A stretch of 64,000 nucleotides of DNA from Hippopus hippopus (GCA_946811185.2 OX328107.1:41654360-41718359); one strand, 5' to 3'. Shown: positions 1-10,701, numbered from the stretch's first letter. Numbers and translations: made by a program. The notes: generated by a model from the letters alone, not told the origin.

Positions 1-14
1 TAAAGATATTCCAC
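1..14 (-). CDS. NCAPH2: NCAPH2, start of third coding exon (cut by window edge)
   Basis: The complement of bases 1-14 follows an ATTTTCAG acceptor and reads V-E-Y-L plus TA. This is exactly the residue string expected after YSKK in NCAPH2 (KKVEYLY). Only 14 bases are visible, but acceptor, phase and residues all agree. The remainder of the gene lies to the left of the window. Confidence 0.75.
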
Positions 15-94
15 CTGAAAATAAAAGAAACAGATTAATCAAGTTCTACATTAACTCATTACAATTCAAATACAACTGAGATATGCTCTTTGAT

Positions 95-190
95 AAGTAG
101 GTTTAATGTATCTGCAGATGGTATCTACCTTTGTCAGCCTGCACAGTCCAAGCAGGCTAACCGGAGTCAAAATCTTTGTCATCGTGAAAA
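95..190 (+). mobile_element. Family B fragment
   Basis: GTCAGCCTGCACAGTCCAAG with flanks only. Confidence 0.45.
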
Positions 191-311
191 TTTGAGTATG
201 TCATAGGACTGTTCTACCACACAATTTGGTATGAGTTTTGGACAAAACAGATCTTTTAAAATAAGAAAACTTGCTTAGTATTAAGCACTTTAAGATACAT
301 TAACCCTTGAC

Positions 312-604
312 TGTATAATGTTAAATGCTGTTTCCAACATTACTTCAGTTATAATGCAGCAGCCAGTACACCTATCCATGCTTTCCTGGAGTTTCTTTTA
401 CCAGTATTCCACACAATATGCTTTCCAAGATACTAGCTGCTTTCCCACATAACCATAGTTGAAACAATGGTCAGCAGTGAGACAAGATGAATCCTGTTGC
501 AATGACTATCATCAATCCTCGGAACGAAATTGGCCAAGCCGGGGATCAAACCAGCGACCTCCTATTCTCAAGTTCTGTACACTACCAAGTGAGCTACTTG
601 GGTT
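312..604 (-). mobile_element. tRNA-headed SINE, diverged
   Basis: The tail (TGCAGCAGCCAGTACACCTATCC, near 353) is at the left; the body and decayed tRNA-like head run to about 604, where a family A MITE begins. Confidence 0.65.
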
Positions 605-608
605 CTGC

Positions 609-807
609 AACAACCCTTACGAACAAAACTTTTGAAACTGTTGTTGGAAAAGGGGAAAATGCTAGTAACCAGCATTTTCTCCTTTTCAAACAATGTTTTC
701 TACCCTTCTGAAAACAAATTTCAATTTTGGGGTCGCACTTATTTTGTTGTCCACAATTGTTTTCAATTTGGACAAGTCTAATATTTTGTCGTAAGGTAAA
801 GAGTTAA
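609..807 (+). mobile_element. Family A hairpin MITE
   Basis: Family description: 220-240 bp, non-coding. One end reads TTAACCCTTTACCACACAAT, then a central hairpin (GAAAACATTGTGGGAAAAGG ... and its complement, meeting at GCTGGTAACCAGC), then an AT-rich arm with GCAAATGCTTTCAATTTGGA, ending TTTGGTAAAGAGTTAA. Plus orientation has GGTAACC at the hairpin tip, minus has GGTTACC. This copy is plus; its left terminus is decayed. Confidence 0.75.
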
Positions 808-888
808 CCTAAACTACTATTTCCTAGAGCTTTTCTTTATCAATGGAACAATGATTGGCACCAAATTTGCATTTACTTTAAAAAATTA

Positions 889-1100
889 TTAACCCACCAG
901 ACAACAAAATTTTAGCCTTGTCCAATGTAAGAGCATTTTCATGCAACAAATTAAATGTTACTTAAAACATGACATTTTTATTCAAGTGATAGAAAACATT
1001 GTAGAAAAAGGAGAAAATCCTGGTTATAAGCATTTTCTCCGTTTCCACAATGTTTTCCGTTAGGGTTGTTAAATGTTATGATTGTGTGGTTAAGGGTTCA
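889..1100 (-). mobile_element. Family A MITE
   Basis: Begins TTAACCCACCAGACAACAAA; hairpin partly decayed. Confidence 0.65.
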
Positions 1101-1577
1101 TTAAGAAAAATATCATAATGTACACAGATGGGATTTTGTCCCTTTCAAATAAATTTATCTGGTAGTTAGTCTCGAGTGCATAAACATGTATCTCGCTAAT
1201 TTTGATAGTGTCATCTATATCTGCAAGTGTATAGGACTACAATCCCCTCTCTAAAAAACCTGTGGCAGTATACAGCCTGTAAACTATGTGATAAGTTATC
1301 ACGGAAAGGGTTTCTCTGATGAATTTAGGGTATCATACTAAATATGGTTAATGTGTAACTCTTATTTGAACAGGAAATGAAAATTTGGCGCCAAAAACGA
1401 TCCAATTGGCATGAAGCAAGATGAATCACCGAAAACTTCTCCCCTTAGCAGAGCAATGTACAGGGGATAAGGATCACAACAAGGCACATTTTTCAGATTT
1501 TTCAAAGAGATTATCGTAAAATCAGGACCTTTGCTGAATGCCTCAATATGCAAAATGAATATTAAAGTCTATTCTAC

Positions 1578-1679
1578 CTTTTTACTGTACACACAAACTG
1601 AACTCTGCACCAATAAGGCTGCTTGAGCAAAATTCATCTTTGTAATTCCTCCATCAAATGATATCGTTGTATGCTCCAA
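1578..1679 (-). CDS. NCAPH2: NCAPH2, second coding exon
   Basis: Thirty-four codons, phase 0 at both ends. The acceptor is CAG (complement of 1680-1682) and the donor GTAGAA (complement of 1572-1577). Key motif: [18 protein letters not shown] followed by [11 protein letters not shown], equivalent to the ISFDEG..MNF.EAALLIQ...VYSKK block of the NCAPH2 N-terminal domain. The exon directly continues the YLEE end of the previous exon. A decayed family A MITE abuts its 5' splice side (1702-1890). Confidence 0.9.
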
Positions 1680-1701
1680 CTGGAAAATAAAAACTTGGTA
1701 T

Positions 1702-1890
1702 TTAACACTGTATCTAATAATCCTATGTTTTAAAAACCTTGGTGAAGAAGGCCTTTGAAAACATTGTTGGAAAAGGAGAAATGCCTGTGATGGGCATTTT
1801 TGTACCCTTTCAAAGACCATGTCCATATTTACCAGCTCCACAAATGCTTTACATTTACACAAGTCAAAAATTTTGTCATCTGGTAGAAAG
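1702..1890 (+). mobile_element. Family A MITE, decayed, in NCAPH2 intron
   Basis: GCCTTTGAAAACATTGTTGG and the right arm are recognisable; it lies about 20 bp from the exon at 1578-1679. Confidence 0.6.
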
Positions 1891-2040
1891 CAAAGGTGCA
1901 ACTGCAGACAATTTTTTTTTTTGTCTGAAAGCTGACAAAAACATTGTGGAAAAATGGAGAAACTTCTTGTAACAGTCAAGTCCTGCTTCTTTTTAACAAT
2001 ATATGTACCTATTCCTTACTGGTACCTCTTTGTAAAATTT

Positions 2041-2240
2041 TCTCTACCTGTCCATTTTGAAAAGTATTTGCAAACTAAAACACAAATATGGCTTATATGA
2101 TAGAATTTGTCTATCAAAGAGGTAGAAACAATAGTGGAAAATGGAGAAAATGCTGGTTACTACCATTTTCTCCTTTTCCTACAATGTCTTTAAAAACCTC
2201 CTTCCTAAGGGTCATTTTTAAAAAGGGTAGTCATGATGGT
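2041..2240 (-). mobile_element. Family A MITE, decayed
   Basis: Left terminus lost; AATGGAGAAAATGCTGGTTA and the right arm remain. Confidence 0.55.
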
Positions 2241-2324
2241 CCTGTATGGTTATGCACTTAATTGGCATCCACATAAACATTAATTTAAACCATGATTAGA
2301 AGTCTGTTTGGCAATTAAAATTTC

Positions 2325-2550
2325 ACAACCCTTTCCCACACAATCCTGACTTTTAATGACCGTAAGAAAAAGCCTTTTGAAAACAATACGGGAAAAGGAG
2401 AAAACACTGGTAAGCAGTGTGTTCTTCTATTCCAATGATGTTTTCTACCCTTCCCATAATAAAGTTAAATTTTCGAGTCACATTTATTTTGTTGCTGCAA
2501 ATGCTTTCGATTTGGACTAGTCTAAAATTTTTTAATGTGATTAAGAGTAA
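2325..2550 (+). mobile_element. Family A MITE
   Basis: CCACACAATCCTGACTTTTA end, hairpin with several mismatches, right arm ATGCTTTCGATTTGGACT. Confidence 0.65.
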
Positions 2551-2710
2551 AATAGGGGGTTACTCATGTAAATTACATTGTTGGGAAACAGAGCAACTGT
2601 CAAACAATTGCTCATTTTCTCACAATGCTTTCCAAAGATGTCTTCTTGCACTGGCAACAGTAATTCTTAATTACATCAATTACATGGTAATGGGTCTTTG
2701 GTTATACACA

Positions 2711-2935
2711 ATTACCTTTTACCACACAGCAAAATTTTCGACTCGTCTAAATTGAAAGGATTGCAGACATATCAAAGGTGGCTCTGATGGTAAAACTTGT
2801 CTTTCAAAGAGTAGAAACCATTGTGGGAAATGGTGAAAATGCTAGCTACCAGCATTTTCTGCTTTTCCCACAATGTTTTCAAAAGATTTCTTACTTTAGG
2901 GCGTTAAATCTCGAGATTGTGTGGTACAGAGTTAT
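2711..2935 (-). mobile_element. Family A MITE
   Basis: Left ACCTTTTACCACACAGCAAA; hairpin GAAAATGCTAGCTACCAGCA; right GTGTGGTACAGAGTTA. Confidence 0.7.
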
Positions 2936-3112
2936 ATGTTTTTAGCTTTTTGAGAGCGGCATAACACACCATTAAACCTCACAAACTACAGTCAATGGCA
3001 AAATGTATTTCGTCAAATTTGGAATTCCCATTGATTTACATAATTTTTTAGTGTCCAAGAAAACAAGTAAGTATAAGGGATGAATCAGGTACATGTATAA
3101 GTAAAGAAATAC

Positions 3113-3241
3113 CTCTTCTAAGTAATTGGACAATGAATCAGCGAGGTCAATGTTCCAATTCTTTGCCAAGTCCTTGATGGGCTTCAAAAGATGGGCATAC
3201 CGTGAATCACTGCTGTCACATTGTGATGCAGCCACCTCCAT
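3113..3241 (-). CDS. NCAPH2: NCAPH2 (condensin II subunit H2), first coding exon
   Basis: The protein is the kleisin-type H2 subunit of condensin II, which helps compact and disentangle chromosomes in the nucleus. This exon encodes the 43 N-terminal residues. Motifs seen: RYAHLLKPIKDLAKNW and DSLSNYLEE, matching the conserved start of animal NCAPH2 (AHLLxPIxDLxKNW...YLEE). The ATG (complement of 3239-3241) was chosen because homology begins shortly after it; the same frame stays open upstream. The exon ends in phase 0 at a GT donor (complement of 3111-3112). A possible acceptor (complement of 3275-3277) suggests a 5' UTR intron. The next exon, at 1578-1679, joins in frame. The gene runs leftwards, divergent from the pitchfork gene. 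Family assignment is from recalled homology and is strong over both exons. Confidence 0.9.
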
Positions 3242-3299
3242 GTTTGTGTTCAGAATAATTTTTATTGTCTGTCTCTGTAACAAAATAAAACGGCAACAG

Positions 3300-3520
3300 T
3301 GAAAACTTTTAAGATACATCTATTCTTGTTTTCATCCAGTTTTTTACCCATTTCATCTTTATCTTATGAAACTATAATCGTTCTTATATCTTCATGCCAA
3401 CTGTTGCCCCTGATAGTTGCAACCTGCAAGGTTGCACAGATTACTAGCGATAGAAAATGCATTTCATTTTCAGGTAGCCATCAAAGAAATCACTGTTGTC
3501 ATTTCCGGTTTTAAATCAAA
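3300..3520. repeat. Dispersed repeat shared with 40527-40770
   Basis: Both copies share TACATCTATTCTTG/TACATCTATACTCG, ACCCATTTCA, ATGTTGCCCC-like text, AATCACTGTTGTCATTTCCG and GGTTTTAAAT. Non-coding; class unknown. Confidence 0.6.
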
Positions 3521-3756
3521 GAAATCTCTTGAGTTTCTTCATCCCTTACACCATATTGGTAATTTATCTATGCTAACAAAGACGACTAAAATTCTGAACC
3601 ATTCTACACACCATCAAGATTTAACAGCGTTTTTTTCTCTCTGGGTGTACAAGGGTGTACCTTAAACACTCACAGTCTTTGCTGAAATAAACTTAGTCAA
3701 ACCAGTTATCTAATCTTGAACTCTCAAGGTTCAGATACTTCAAGGATAAAGTTTTC

Positions 3757-3920
3757 TTAATTCTTTACCAGGATTTCAGAATTGCCCAAACTGAAAGCAT
3801 TTGCAAATAATCAAATAATGTGACTCAGAAGTTAAAATTGTTTGTTGAAAAGTAAAAAAACATTAAGGGAAAAGGAAAATTGATGGTTTCCTTGGTTTTT
3901 CATAACAGTGTCCTTTCGCA
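3757..3920 (-). mobile_element. Family A MITE, decayed
   Basis: TTAATTCTTTACCAGGATTT start and ACTGAAAGCATTTGCA arm; hairpin broken. Confidence 0.5.
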
Positions 3921-4881
3921 AGACACCTCAGAGCCCTAGTCTAGTACTGGTGAAACCCAGGACATTCATGGTTTCACGGTTACTGTCAGGTGTCACTGTG
4001 ATATGACTGAAACTATGTTGAAAGCATAGAACACCATTCATTCAAGTCTTTTTTGCTAGAATATTACACACATTATCAAACAGTGCAAATCCAAGATCAG
4101 ACTTCATTTTCTGATCTGCATTGTCTGCAAAACTCAGCTTGATCTTAATCTACATTACCTGCAAAACACCTGGGACAGTTTTGTATTTTTCAGCTTTGAT
4201 TATAAAGGGAGGAAATTCTCTGAAAGTTGGAAAAATAACACCCTTAATTTTAAAATAACATTAGTTTCTCCTCGTCTCACAATGTCCAAACCTTCAGCAG
4301 CTTTGTTGTTTATTGCAAAAAGCACAGATAAAATTTGATATTTACTGTAATTGATTTGTTTTTTCACTGTAACAAAAAATAGCACTTTGGCCATTTGTAA
4401 AAATTTTGGATATCATGTCAAAGCAACTCTGAAGGATAATTCTAAACATTCTAGTTTAATATTATGCTGACAGCCTGTTCGAACTTAGTATCTACAGTTA
4501 CAAAGACATGATTGGTACAAGTTTACAGATACAGCATCTACTTTTGGAATTGGAAAACCCTGTTGAGAAAGGGGGATTGTTAACATTTTACAAGAAATTT
4601 CTGAAATCCAACCTTTACAATTTTTGTGTGTGTGTGAGTACATGTACTTTGTATATTCCGGTACATAGCACAGAAAATAAATGTACATAATATTATCAAT
4701 CTAAATGAGAATCAAACATATTTATGCCCTTTTCTGATATCTTAAACCTAGTAACCAATACTGCCATCAAAGAGACAACAACAGAATAGATTTAATAGGG
4801 TATACCAGTGGTGACAGAGTCATAAAGTATTTATGAACATGGAAAAGTACATTTAACCTGTTTGTCATGGTGTAATTATCA

Positions 4882-5108
4882 TAACACTTTACCAAACAAT
4901 CCCTGGTTTTTATGACCCAGAGGAAGAAGCCTTCTGAAAACATTGTGGGAAAAGGACAAAATGCTGGTAACCAGCATTTTCTCCTTTTCCCACAATGTTT
5001 TCTACTCTTCTAAAGTCAAGTTTCAATTTTTGAGTCATGTTTATTTTGTTGTCTGCAAATGCTCTTAATCTGGACAAGTCTAAAATTTTGTCGTTTGGTA
5101 AAGAGTTA
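4882..5108 (+). mobile_element. Family A MITE, well preserved
   Basis: Hairpin nearly perfect over about 66 nt (from 4936); right end TTTGGTAAAGAGTTAA intact. Confidence 0.85.
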
Positions 5109-6042
5109 AAGACACATTTGATGATCAACAGGAATTGACCTGATGCTTTCCCATAACTTAAAGAATAAATTAAAAAAAACCAAGTCATTCAAAATATTGC
5201 CATGTGAGGTATTACAGTAAGGGGCAGTCTCTTAATTGATCACAGATACAAATACAGTAACTGATGAATTATGCACGAAAAATATGGTTTTAGATATAAT
5301 GTTACCGTTTCAAATTGTAATTCTGTTTTTGACACATTTTTTTTTTTTTAGAAAGCCTCTCTGGAATATTTATACCAATAAAGGTTTACAGGGAGGCACA
5401 AAACAGAGTGTGTAACAAAATATCATTAACAAAACTAAATTCATGAAAATTTGAGAATTCACGGAGTAACAGGAACGCTATGTGATCCCACACACTGGTT
5501 GGTACTCAGATTGGACTCTGTTGACAGTGACATTTCATTCTTAAAGAGATTGGTCGAATTACATTGCACAGATTTTTTATCAAATTTATTTGGGGGTCGA
5601 ACTTAAAATGGGTCGAAACTGTTATGGGCCGAAATGTCCAGACCCTGTTGCCCGACTGTCACTTTTAGTGAAACAATCCACAAAACAAATTGTGTAGCAA
5701 AAATCTGAGAAGTGTTATAAACTTCTTATTCACAGAAATGATAAAATTAATATTCGGATCATATTCTCTTACATTTAGTGTTTTGGTCGATATTTGAATT
5801 GCGCGGTGTGATTGTAATAAAAAGCCGGAACCAAAATATGATTAGGCTGGTTTCCTCCATGAAATACACAAATTTTGATGGTTCCCGACTTAAAATGCTT
5901 AGCAACATGCGTAAATAACATGGGCTTGCAAGAGAAATGACAAGTTATGATAATATAAAGCTAGGCCGATAAATCCTTGAAATAATTGACATCAAATAAA
6001 GCCCAGATTTATCCTTAGATTAACAGTGGACCAGTAAAGGAA

Positions 6043-6055
6043 ATGAATATGGAAG
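6043..6055 (+). CDS. PIFO: Pitchfork, proposed first coding exon (ATG, 13 nt)
   Basis: ATG AAT ATG GAA G followed by the donor GTAAAC. It ends in phase 1, exactly what the exon at 7997 needs (its first two bases complete the codon as GCA, Ala). Choice of start is inferred: it is the nearest upstream ATG exon with matching phase in an element-poor region. The frame stays open past the donor for about 35 codons, so a longer alternative exon cannot be excluded, but its next GT (6127) would give the wrong phase. A transcript is needed to settle it. Confidence 0.4.
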
Positions 6056-6393
6056 GTAAACCAATTTGTAAAAGATTAGTGTACGAAGATGGGAAGCGCA
6101 TTGTTGATATATATCCGGATAGTACAGTTAACTTTATTTTTTTTTTTTGTTTTCAAATACAATGATTTCTGATTTACCTATTTTACCGTAATCTAAAATG
6201 CATTGAACTGTGACATAGCTCTGCCCTGCCAGGTCAATTCTTACAGTCTATAGTGTGTTTTTGTAAGGGCATAAATTATTTAGAACTCTCATAGAATAGA
6301 TTTGAGAAACAGATATCCTGGGTTCAGATATTAAAATTCATTACAAAATTGCAATTTCAAAAACTATCTCCAAATCATTTTTTTATGTGCGAA

Positions 6394-6552
6394 AGCAGCC
6401 AGTGGCTTAGAAAGAAAATTGTGCTGAGTACTGGTAAAAGAGACTCCAGGAAAGCATGGATAGGTGCACTGGCCACCGAGATATAACTGAAATATTCAAA
6501 TAATGTTTAAAACGGCGTTAAACACCATACATTCAATCAATCAATCAATCCA
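6394..6552 (+). mobile_element. 5'-truncated SINE
   Basis: Contains ACTGGTAAAAGAGACTCCAG, GATAGGTGCACTGGCC and the tail CGGCGTTAAACACCATAC, ending in a (CAAT)n run at about 6535-6552. Confidence 0.7.
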
Positions 6553-6633
6553 AATCTTTTTTCTTCATTTTTTTACATTTTCAAAGAAAGACTTTTTCCT
6601 TTCAATCAAAAACTTCTTTCCATCAACCACTTT

Positions 6634-6830
6634 AATCCCTTAGCTACAATCCATATTCTTAACAACCTTGAGACAGTAGTGTTCAGAAAACATTGTGGGA
6701 AGAGGAGAAAAAGCTTTCACAAATTTTTCACAAGCAATCATACCCTTTGAAGCACACTGAATTTGCTGTCTATGAAGTGCTTTCAACTTGGTCAAATATA
6801 AAAATTTTGTTGTCTGGTATTGGGTTCACC
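6634..6830 (+). mobile_element. Family A MITE, decayed
   Basis: GAAAACATTGTGGGAAGAGG kept; opposite hairpin arm lost. Confidence 0.55.
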
Positions 6831-6892
6831 AGAATGATGTGAAAATTTAGACTTGTACAATGTACAAATTGAAATCATTTACAGACAACAAA

Positions 6893-7182
6893 TTAACCTT
6901 TTACCACACGACAAAATGTTAGACTAGTCCAAACTGGAAGCATTTGCAGACAACAAAAGAAATGTGAATCAAATGATGAACTTTATTTTTGAAAGGAAAA
7001 AAATTATTGTGGGAAAAGGAGAGAAAGTTGGTTACCAGCATTTTCTCCGTTTCCCACCATGTTTTCACAAGCCTTTTTCCTCAGGGATCAAAAGAAATGT
7101 GGACCAAATGATGAACTTTGTCTTTGAAAAGCCTTTTTCCTCAGTGGTCATTGAAACTCTGGATTGTTTGCTAAAGGGTTAA
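6893..7182 (-). mobile_element. Family A MITE with internal duplication
   Basis: Complete ends (TTAACCTTTTACCACACGAC, AAAGGGTTAA). An internal block (ATGATGAACTTT...GCCTTTTTCCTCAG) is repeated, making it about 290 bp. Confidence 0.75.
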
Positions 7183-7189
7183 ACTCAAC

Positions 7190-7329
7190 TCAAATAATTG
7201 CATTTGTCCTACAGAGAGTAGAAAACATCGTGAAAAAAGGACACAAATGTTGTTCCTTATCCAATAATGTTTTCAAAAGCCTTCTTCCTCGGGGTCATTA
7301 ATAATTGGGATTCTATGGTAAAGAGTTGA
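7190..7329 (-). mobile_element. Family A MITE, partial
   Basis: Only the hairpin and the GGTCATTAATAATTGGGATT side remain; it abuts the next copy. Confidence 0.55.
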
Positions 7330-7551
7330 TCCTTTACCACATGAGGAAATTTTAGACAAGTCCAAATTGAAAGCATTTGCAGACGATAAAATAAATATGA
7401 TTCAGCAATCAGAAGTAGTATTGGAGAGACAACTTTGTGGGAAAAGGAGAAAGTGCTGGTTACAGCATTTTCTCCTATTCCCACAATGTTTTCATAAGGC
7501 TTTTTTCTCAGGGTTGTTAAAAGTCTTGATTTTTGTGGTAAAGGGTTAAAT
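7326..7551 (-). mobile_element. Family A MITE
   Basis: Left CCTTTACCACATGAGGAAAT, right GTGGTAAAGGGTTAA; hairpin slightly decayed. Confidence 0.75.
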
Positions 7552-7672
7552 GTGGGTAACTGTAGTGTAGCAACAGAGCATCAGTCTCTCACATTAAAGA
7601 TTCCAGGTTCTCTTCACTTGATAAACAGGGTCAAGTTTAACGTTTGTAACTCCCCATGGCGAGAGTACTGGT

Positions 7673-7897
7673 CAACCCTTTACAAAACAAAAATCTTTGA
7701 ACTTGTAATTACTGAAAGCATTTACAGATGACAAATCAAGTGTGGCTCAAATAATGATATTTGTCTTTGAACATGTAGAAAATATCTTGGAAAAAGGAGA
7801 GAATGCTGGTTACCAGCATTTTCTTCTTTTCCAGAATGCTTTCTAAAGCTTTTTGCCTAAGGGTCATTCAAACTCAGGATTGTGCGGTAAAGGGGTA
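7673..7897 (-). mobile_element. Family A MITE
   Basis: Left AACCCTTTACAAAACAAAAA, right GCGGTAAAGGGGTAA. It ends about 100 bp before the pitchfork exon at 7997. Confidence 0.7.
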
Positions 7898-7996
7898 AGG
7901 TTTCCAGTAAGCAATGATAGAGAGTTATTAATATAGATTGTAAGAAATTGGTTCACAATCAGCGTAAGTAAAATGTCAATTGCTTGAATTTTGTAG

Positions 7997-8086
7997 CAGT
8001 GGATCAAGACAATGAGGTTATCTCCAGGTCTGGTACACCTGAGATAACAAGAATCCTTAAATCTAATAATAATGAAGAGAATAAAG
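7997..8086 (+). CDS. PIFO: Pitchfork, N-terminal coding exon
   Basis: Acceptor TTTTGTAG (ending 7996), donor GTATTA at 8087. It encodes a polar stretch (VDQDNEVISRSGTPEITR, then Lys/Asn/Glu-rich). It ends with one codon base, matching the next exon, which starts with two. No homology was recognised in this segment, which is outside the conserved pitchfork core. Support is from splice sites, open frame, phase and position. Confidence 0.6.
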
Positions 8087-8493
8087 GTATTAAAACTGTT
8101 GTCAGTTCAAAGACATCAATAATAATGATGGCATTGTTCTGTGATAATTCAGTATGTTCTGTTGTGTTTCTGTTTCATAGGTTTCCTTGTACATGTACAT
8201 ACCTAAAGTGGGTCTGAATAGGGGGAATTTAGTATATTTCCCAATTGGACAACTGCACTTTACGACAATTAAGTCCTGGACAACTGCCCACTGGGACATT
8301 TTTCCACCTAGGACATTAGCCTTGCCCGTCTTGGACATATGCCACCCAGTATCAATTTGACCGTAAAATATTGGTCTAGGAAGAATTTGAGCCCAAAATA
8401 ATTGCTGTAGACTAAATTTGCTGATTCCTTGTGTGTGTAAATATCCATCAAGACATGGATTTCAGCCCACCCAACAAAAGTCAGGGTGCATTA

Positions 8494-8729
8494 TTAACCT
8501 TTTACCACACAGTCACGACTTTTAAGGACCGTGAGAAAGAAAGCTTTTGAAAACAATGTGGGAAAAGGAGAAAATGCTGGTAACCAGCATTTTCTCCTTT
8601 TCCCACAATGTTTTCTACCCTTTCCAAAACAAATTTTAAGTTTTTAGTTACATCTATTTTGTCATCTGCAAATGCAAATGCAAATTCAATTTGGACCAGT
8701 CTAAGATTTTGTCGTTTGGTAAAGAGTTA
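8494..8729 (+). mobile_element. Family A MITE, well preserved
   Basis: TTAACCTTTTACCACACAGT start; near-perfect hairpin; a GCAAAT triplication in the right arm (near 8670). Confidence 0.85.
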
Positions 8730-8864
8730 TTGGAATGGCAAATTGTCCAGATGACAAATATCCTAGGGGCAAATGTCCCAGTGAGCATTTGTTGGTACAC
8801 TTAAGATAGGCAACATCTTTTCTTAAAATTGCAGTTAATTTCTTACTTGTGAATAAACCTTTAT

Positions 8865-9045
8865 CCAACTGATTCCATGATTTTACAATCCTGAAATAGA
8901 AGGCATTTGAAAATATTGTTGGAAAAAGGAAAAATATTGGTAATGAGTATTTCTTATAAAAATTTTCACAATGTTTTCCACCCTTTAAATTACAAGTTTC
9001 ATTGTTATTTACATGTATTCTGTTGTCTACAAAGGCCTGTGTTGC
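8865..9045 (+). mobile_element. Family A MITE, decayed
   Basis: GCATTTGAAAATATTGTTGG and TGTTTTCCACCCTTTAAA are recognisable. Confidence 0.5.
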
Positions 9046-9289
9046 TTTTTTTTGCCAATGTGTGAAAATGTGACCATGATTAAGAGGAAAAAGAGATTGT
9101 AATAGTTTCCTATATTTTGTTGATTTTGAAAGTTTAATTTTTGTTTGCCATATGTGTCGTACACAGAACCTGTCATTGGTAAATATAAACAAATTGATAA
9201 CTCTACCCCATGTTTATAATTTTTTGCACTGTATAGCTTTTTCTTTCACAGGCACAATATACTTTACCCCATTATCTCCTGTAACATAT

Positions 9290-9545
9290 CAGCCATGCTC
9301 TATGAAAAGGGGGGTTTAATTAATGCATCTGCAAAAAGTATCAACCTAGGTCATCCTGTGCAATCCATGTAGGTTGACATGGGCTAAAACTTTTTGATAT
9401 TTTTAAACTTCCTGCATGCCAAAAACCTATATTTTTCCAGATTCAGTCATTTGTTAGACAAAATGTATTTCATGGAACCATAATTATGTGATTACTTGCT
9501 AGCAGATATGAGATCTATTTAATCCCCTTTCGCCAGAGTGTGGCT
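9290..9545 (+). mobile_element. Family B palindromic element, diverged
   Basis: Family description: about 250 bp. Ends are GAGCCATGCTCTG.GAAAAGG and the inverse CCTTTTGCCAGAGCATGGCTC (shown split), with an inner palindrome GTCAGCCTGCGCAGTCC/GCACAGGCTGAC. Non-coding. This copy has both ends. Confidence 0.65.
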
Positions 9546-9671
9546 TATGTTTGTTTGCCACCAACAGTTTTGAAAGAATGCTTTGACCATATGAAAAATC
9601 AACATGAAATAAGGTTTAAGCCTTAGACTGCTGAATAAATCTAATCAACGCTTCCAATAAAAAATAGGAGC

Positions 9672-9727
9672 CTAACCATACACCACACAATCCCAATTTT
9701 TGTTTTTTGCATGTGGTAAAGAGTTAA
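9672..9727 (+). mobile_element. Family A MITE, ends-only deletion derivative
   Basis: About 56 bp: ACACCACACAATCCCAATTT joined almost directly to GTGGTAAAGAGTTAA. The whole interior, including the hairpin, is gone. Confidence 0.6.
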
Positions 9728-9763
9728 TAAGAGTAATTTCAAAGTAACAATTGTCCAGAATGT

Positions 9764-9839
9764 CTCAGCAAAGCAGACAGTGTAGATCAACGATCAGATC
9801 TCAACTTTAATGCAGTCTGATCTTGATGAACACTGGCCA
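9764..9839. repeat. Family D short palindromic repeat
   Basis: Family description: about 70 bp, ACAGTGTAGATCAAGATCAG followed by ACTGCA, a short spacer and the complement. Copies seen also at 14005, 15330, 15961, 18190, 22994, 24262, 39104, 39554, 40151, 45262, 52960 and 62316. Class unknown. Confidence 0.6.
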
Positions 9840-10206
9840 TAAACACAGATAAAGTTGTGAATTTTTAGGTGCTTTAGGGGTCAGGACTTTAATGTAAGTA
9901 AACTATGGTGGGATAAAAAGAAATATTGCTTGGTGCAAATTTCTCATTCTGTCACAATGCTTGCAGTGGGCTGTCTCCTGTAAGGCAAAAGAAATCATTT
10001 GCAGGGGCTTACATGTTTTTTCTAAACTTGATCTAACATACTCTTCTTTATTCAATTACTTATCTTATTCTTAATTTGAAGGCAAAGCTTATGAGTGGTT
10101 GAGATTGTGATGGCTTAGCCAGTCAGAAGGCTCGTTGTTTTAAAGATGAAATTTAAGAACAGTCAGCAAATAGAGAACCATTTTGTCTGTTGATGATCAT
10201 GCTTGA

Positions 10207-10472
10207 TATGAGCCATGCTCTGGCAAAAGGGGGCCTAATGCATCTCTGTGATATGTTATACCAAGCAAGTCACCACATAATTGTGGATCCATAAAATCCA
10301 CCTTGTAGGAAATCTGGCTGAATCATGAGGTACACTGGTCCTTTGACATGTAGAAAATAGATCAATAGCAAAAATTTTGGACCTATGTAAGCCTGCGCAG
10401 TCCGCACAGGCTGACATGGGTTGATACTTTTTGCAGATACATTAAGCCCCCTTTTCACAGAGCATGGCTCAC
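10207..10472 (-). mobile_element. Family B element
   Basis: Both ends intact (GAGCCATGCTCTGGCAAAAG, CCCTTTTCACAGAGCATGGC); palindrome AAGCCTGCGCAGTCCGCACA. Confidence 0.8.
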
Positions 10473-10474
10473 GG

Positions 10475-10701
10475 CTAACCCCATACCAAACAATCCAATG
10501 TTAAAATGAGCCTAAAGAAGAGGGCTATTGAAAACATTGTGGGAAAAGGAGAAAATGCTGGTAGCCAGCATTTTCTCCTTTTCCAACAGTGTTTCTACCC
10601 TGTCAAAGACAAATCCCATCATTTCAGCTTCATTTGATTTGTCCTCTGCATATACCTTCAAGTTGGACATGCTTGAATTATGCTATCTGGTAAAGAATTA
10701 A
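10475..10701 (+). mobile_element. Family A MITE
   Basis: Hairpin tip GCTGGTAGCCAGC; right end CTGGTAAAGAATTAA. It abuts a family B element. Confidence 0.8.

Larger units (their letters stand above)
3275..6042. other. Intergenic spacer between divergent NCAPH2 and pitchfork genes
   Basis: No coding exon was recognised. It holds a dispersed repeat (3300-3520), a decayed and an intact family A MITE (3757-3920, 4882-5108), a SINE tail (about 3900-4045), and an element-poor stretch from about 5110 to 6040. The last is the likely promoter region of the pitchfork gene. No convincing TATA box or full RFX X-box was found; a lone half-site AGCAAC is at 5901-5906. Confidence 0.5.

Noticed and set aside
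487..711. Many short ORFs containing peptides like VGKGENAGYQHFLLFPQCF
   Set aside because: These are translations of the family A hairpin and recur wherever the MITE lies (for example also 4910-5188, 6964-7182, 11896-12132, 37927-38151); not genes.
5895..5910. RFX X-box for the ciliary gene
   Set aside because: Only one half-site (AGCAAC) is present, without the second half at proper spacing.
6056..6165. Longer first pitchfork exon or separate small protein continuing from the ATG at 6043 (KRLVYEDGKRIVDIYPDS)
   Set aside because: Composition is attractive, but the later donor has the wrong phase for the next exon and the frame runs into a poly-T tract; kept only as an alternative.
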